DNA from: Thermoplasmata archaeon
GTDB lineage: Archaea > Thermoplasmatota > E2 > DHVEG-1
NCBI GenBank assembly: GCA_030606465.1
Contig: JAUWGL010000034.1
Coordinates: 1-7,733 of the forward strand
DNA: 7,733 nt
Direction of reading: 5' to 3'
Positions 5,944-7,733 of the stretch are shown piece by piece (position 1 is the stretch's first letter; each line of letters starts with the position of its first letter). A model generated the notes under the pieces. The model was not told where the DNA came from. It ran no database searches and saw only the letters and a program-made list of their open reading frames with translations. Both the position numbers and the translations under genes were made by a program.

Positions 5944-6172
5944 ACCTTTTAAAAACAATTTTTTCTTTATACACTATTTTAAAAATACGATGATAAGGAA
6001 TCATCGCAGAGGTAGTATGCATAAAGGATATGCCAATCTTTAAAACTTCTTCACCAGAAATAATCTTCGTATCATTTGGTGCACCTCTATGAACATACCA
6101 GATCTCTGCATCATTTAAACTACGATCCCCTCTCCATTTCAACTCATTTAAAATATCCCGTGGATTTGTCAT
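5942..6172 (-). CDS. DUF504 (MJ1316-type) RNA-end-recognition domain protein
   Basis: The 76-residue protein is a complete single DUF504/UPF0248 domain, a family widespread in archaea. Diagnostic stretches are NPRDILNELKWRGD (3-16), IWYVHRGAPND with His28 and Arg29 (24-34), IISGEEV, and IPYHRIFKI with His61 and Arg62 (58-66). Pfam names the family after a proposed role in recognising cyclic phosphate ends of RNA, based on fusions with RNA repair and phosphoesterase domains in other organisms. Direct biochemical proof is limited as far as I know. The ATG lies three bases after the stop of the MBL hydrolase gene, and TGATGTGA across that stop acts as ribosome site, so the two are coupled. The protein is small, soluble and probably cytoplasmic. 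Confidence 0.92.
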   Translation of the reverse strand: MTNPRDILNELKWRGDRSLNDAEIWYVHRGAPNDTKIISGEEVLKIGISFMHTTSAMIPYHRIFKIVYKEKIVFKR

Positions 6173-6175
6173 AGT

Positions 6176-6826
6176 TCACATCAAATATCTACTATTTTTT
6201 AAACTTAAAGCCAAATGTTCATTTGCGTTTCCCTCAATAAATGACTCATGGCCAGGGTAAAGATTTACTACATCGAGTTTCGCTAGACGCTCAATTGATT
6301 GTTTTAGAAGATTTGCATCTCCACCAGGTAAATCATATCTACCAAATGATCCATGTGAAAAAACTGTATCACCAGAAATAAGAGATTTGTTATCCTTGCT
6401 GTATAAACAAATGCATCCTGATGTATGACCTGGTGTATGAATCACTTTAAAAGTTTCGTCTCCAAGAGTCAAAGTGTCACCCTCTTTTAATTTGACGTCA
6501 ACAGGCATCTTTGGCATCACTCCACCAAGCATCCTTGCAAAATAGCTTTCTCCTCTTTCAATTTTTTCAGTTGCATTTCTATGAGCCATAACCTGAGCAT
6601 TGCTATTTGTTATTTCATATATTTTTTTAACTCCGCCACAATGATCAAAATGTTCATGAGTAAGAATTATCTGTTTTAATGTAACTGGATCAATAATCTT
6701 TTTTATATCTCTAACAACCTCTTTGTTATATAACCCTGTGCCACAATCAATAACTGTTGGAATCTTTCCTTTAATTATGTAAATATTTGAGTCATAGTCG
6801 TGACCATATATACAATGAATTTCCAT
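6176..6826 (-). CDS. glyoxalase II-like metallo-beta-lactamase hydrolase
   Basis: The 216-residue protein is a full-length short MBL-fold enzyme of the GloB-like (COG0491) type. All metal ligands are present: THEHFDHCGG (His57, His59, Asp61, His62), HTPGHTSGC (His134), SGDTVF (Asp153) and YPGHE (His193). FGRYDLPGGD after the bridging Asp is also typical. Relatives hydrolyse thioesters such as S-lactoylglutathione analogues, lactones or phosphoesters; the exact substrate cannot be read from sequence, and the C-terminal substrate domain of true glyoxalase II is absent. No signal peptide is present. The first strand starts at the ATG at 6826, where a TATA-like box sits at the distance expected for a leaderless message. 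The gene leads an operon with the DUF504 gene, three bases apart. Confidence 0.93.
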   Translation of the reverse strand: MEIHCIYGHDYDSNIYIIKGKIPTVIDCGTGLYNKEVVRDIKKIIDPVTLKQIILTHEHFDHCGGVKKIYEITNSNAQVMAHRNATEKIERGESYFARMLGGVMPKMPVDVKLKEGDTLTLGDETFKVIHTPGHTSGCICLYSKDNKSLISGDTVFSHGSFGRYDLPGGDANLLKQSIERLAKLDVVNLYPGHESFIEGNANEHLALSLKNSRYLM

Positions 6827-6850
6827 AATCTAAACAATGCTGAAGGTTTT

Positions 6851-6860
6851 GATAAATTTG
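6851..6860 (-). promoter_or_regulatory. TATA-like box of the MBL hydrolase/DUF504 unit
   Basis: The minus strand reads CAAATTTATC, centred about 29 bases before the ATG at 6826. Transcription would start almost at the ATG, giving a leaderless message, which agrees with the lack of a ribosome site there. Confidence 0.4.
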
Positions 6861-6883
6861 TCGTCTTTGTTAAAAAATTAGTT

Positions 6884-7171
6884 TCACTTTCGTGGTCTTG
6901 TTGGGTTAAACATATAAAACGTCATTTCTCCACTTGAATTGTCATTCTCATTTTGATCATAAATTTTTGTTTCGATATTTTGTTTCATAAAAGCTGGTTC
7001 ATTCCATGTCCACACATATGGTGCTTCTGCAACTGTTTCTTTTAGTTTTCCATTTACATAAAACTCTGCCTTGCTTACTTTTTTGTCATCAACATTTATC
7101 CTAAGAGGACCAAGTAATACTGGTTTGAAAAACGGTATTATCTTCCTATTTTTTATGTAAACGAAACTCTC
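6884..7171 (-). pseudogene. C-terminal fragment of an Ig-like repeat surface protein
   Basis: The last 90 or so codons form one Ig-like beta-sandwich domain of the kind repeated in exported archaeal surface proteins. The pattern runs FVYIKNRKIIPFFKP, LLGPLRINVDD, KVSKAEFYVNGKLKET, APYVWTWNEPAF and IETKIYDQNEN, and ends FYMFNPTRPRK. No ATG, GTG or TTG lies at the front of this homologous part, and no signal peptide is present. The open frame continues upstream to 7291, but those roughly 40 residues are the antisense of the integrase fragment and unlike the family. The gene therefore appears cut off at about 7165-7171. The stop codon and tail look natural. The parent was probably a large cell-surface or adhesion protein. 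Family identification is from pattern memory and moderately sure. Confidence 0.65.
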
Positions 7172-7174
7172 TAA

Positions 7175-7525
7175 TGTTATATTTTTACGACTGCTAAAGG
7201 AAGAATGACTACGAATTATCTCAGACAGATAATTAAAATAATCGGTAAAAAAACAGGAATGAGCTGGATTCACCCACATTCTTTTAGACATTATGCAGCA
7301 ACTAATATGTTACGAGCAGGTGTGAATATAAGAATTGTACAGGAGATTCTAGGGCATAGTTCAATCAAAACCACTGGACGATATCTGCATACTATAGAAC
7401 AGGATTTACGACAAGCTGTTCGAAATCCTAATATTGAAGATCCTGTAAATCCAAGCAACCTCAAAATGGCGATACCCTTGGCAAAATCTCTCCTAATGGT
7501 GACTGATGGGCCCGCCCAGATTTGA
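7175..7525 (+). pseudogene. C-terminal fragment of a tyrosine recombinase/integrase
   Basis: The frame carries the end of a XerC/D-type catalytic domain: IFTTAKGRMTTNYLRQII (partly before the ATG at 7205), then HPHSFRH with the His and second catalytic Arg (His25, Arg28 counted from 7205), ILGH with His51, and GRYLH with the Tyr60 nucleophile. The N-terminal DNA-binding domain and the first catalytic Arg and Lys are missing, and an in-frame TAA at 7172 closes the frame upstream, so the fragment cannot recombine DNA alone. Similarity ends near position 7441 (RNPNIED). The frame then runs on without a stop into the tRNA-Pro gene on the other strand, where it ends at 7525. The position beside the 3' end of a tRNA is the classic place for an integrase of an integrated element. 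It could also be a decayed chromosomal XerA-like gene. Confidence 0.8.
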
Positions 7526-7581
7526 ACTGGAGTCTCTAGCTCCCAAAGCTAAAAGGATCGACCAAGCTACCCTACGGGCCC
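7507..7581 (-). tRNA. tRNA-Pro (anticodon TGG)
   Basis: A full cloverleaf folds on the minus strand. The acceptor stem GGGCCCG/CGGGCCC is perfect. The D arm contains AGCTTGGTCGA, the anticodon stem is TTAGC/GCTAG with loop TTTGGGA (anticodon TGG at 7545-7543), and the T arm is TCCAG-TTCAAAT-CTGGG. The discriminator base is A. The 3' CCA is not encoded, and there is no intron. It reads proline codons, mainly CCA and by wobble others. The integrase fragment ends inside its 3' half, yet the tRNA itself is intact, as expected when an element integrates at a tRNA 3' end and restores the gene. Confidence 0.95.
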
Positions 7582-7605
7582 AAATTAATTTCTGGTAACA
7601 TAACC

Positions 7606-7616
7606 CATTATTTAAC
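7606..7616 (-). promoter_or_regulatory. TATA-like box of tRNA-Pro
   Basis: The minus strand reads GTTAAATAATG, centred about 30 bases before the tRNA 5' end, which suits an archaeal tRNA promoter with a short 5' leader. Confidence 0.4.
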
Positions 7617-7733
7617 TTATTCGTCAAGAAGTCCATTTTCAAATACATCTGATTTGGTTGTGGTAGTTCACAAAGTTTTATGATATTAATAGATATTACC
7701 ATGCTTCATGGATTTCAATATCAAAAAACCATT

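Noticed and set aside
7172..7291. The upstream 40 codons of the minus-strand frame that continues from the Ig-like fragment
   Set aside because: They are antisense to the conserved integrase motifs (HPHSFRH region) and do not resemble the surface-protein family, so they are not part of the gene.
7175..7581. An SSV-type integration in which the attachment site lies within the integrase gene
   Set aside because: That would need an N-terminal integrase piece beside another tRNA copy; only the C-terminal piece is present and no second tRNA end was found in the window.
3076..7596. ATTTCTGGTA occurring near 3078, 5870 and 7589
   Set aside because: The copies lie in unrelated contexts (within the acylphosphatase gene, and two intergenic places) and a ten-base match in three places of AT-rich DNA is weak evidence of a repeat family.
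7493..7702. 69-codon minus-strand open frame across the tRNA gene
   Set aside because: It reads straight through tRNA-Pro and has no recognisable protein pattern; the tRNA explains the sequence.
7680..7733. ATG-started plus-strand frame open to the right edge (18 codons)
   Set aside because: It has no ribosome site and no clear promoter, and the peptide is too short to judge; it could be a real gene start but is not supportable.

Overview
This AT-rich window reads as archaeal chromosome, most likely Euryarchaeota in the broad sense. The evidence is an archaeal-type asparaginyl-tRNA synthetase, two small protein families known mainly from archaea (UPF0282 and the DUF504/MJ1316 domain), a tRNA without an encoded CCA, TATA-box-like elements at plausible distances before starts, and GTGAT/GGTGA-type Shine-Dalgarno sites. 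An Ig-like repeat fragment of a type I associate with sediment Thermoplasmatota (for example Marine Benthic Group D relatives) suggests that group. That placement is inference from memory of the family, not a database result.

Layout. The left edge (1-218) holds only the possible first codons of a gene running off the window on the minus strand, with a TATA-like box and a perfect TTGTCA-AAA-TGACAA dyad upstream. Positions 219-1427 (minus) encode a membrane-anchored, probably extracellular, all-helical protein of unknown function. A 306-bp divergent intergenic region with a 16-bp palindrome separates it from asnS (1734-3044) and an acylphosphatase gene (3057-3332), which form a tight plus-strand pair. 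Next comes an exported serpin (3424-4698) with its own promoter.

The serpin converges on a minus-strand block. Read in transcription order, this block is: a glyoxalase II-like metallo-beta-lactamase (MBL) hydrolase (6826-6176), a DUF504 RNA-end-recognition protein (6172-5942), a UPF0282 MBL-fold hydrolase (5862-5020) and a small charged coiled-coil protein (5017-4718). A T tract and a TATA-like box in the 79-bp gap suggest two transcription units of two genes each. The convergence point with the serpin is T-rich on both strands, and the serpin side lies inside the coding sequence of the coiled-coil gene.

The right end (6884-7581) looks like an integration or deletion scar. A 5'-truncated Ig-like surface-protein fragment (minus) and a 5'-truncated tyrosine recombinase fragment (plus) abut head to head near 7165-7175. 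The recombinase reading frame runs into the 3' end of an intact tRNA-Pro(TGG) gene.

No CRISPR array, complete insertion sequence, toxin-antitoxin pair or recognisable multi-gene defence system is visible. The more unusual contents are the archaeal serpin, the uncharacterised exported helical protein, and the tRNA-associated junction of two broken genes.
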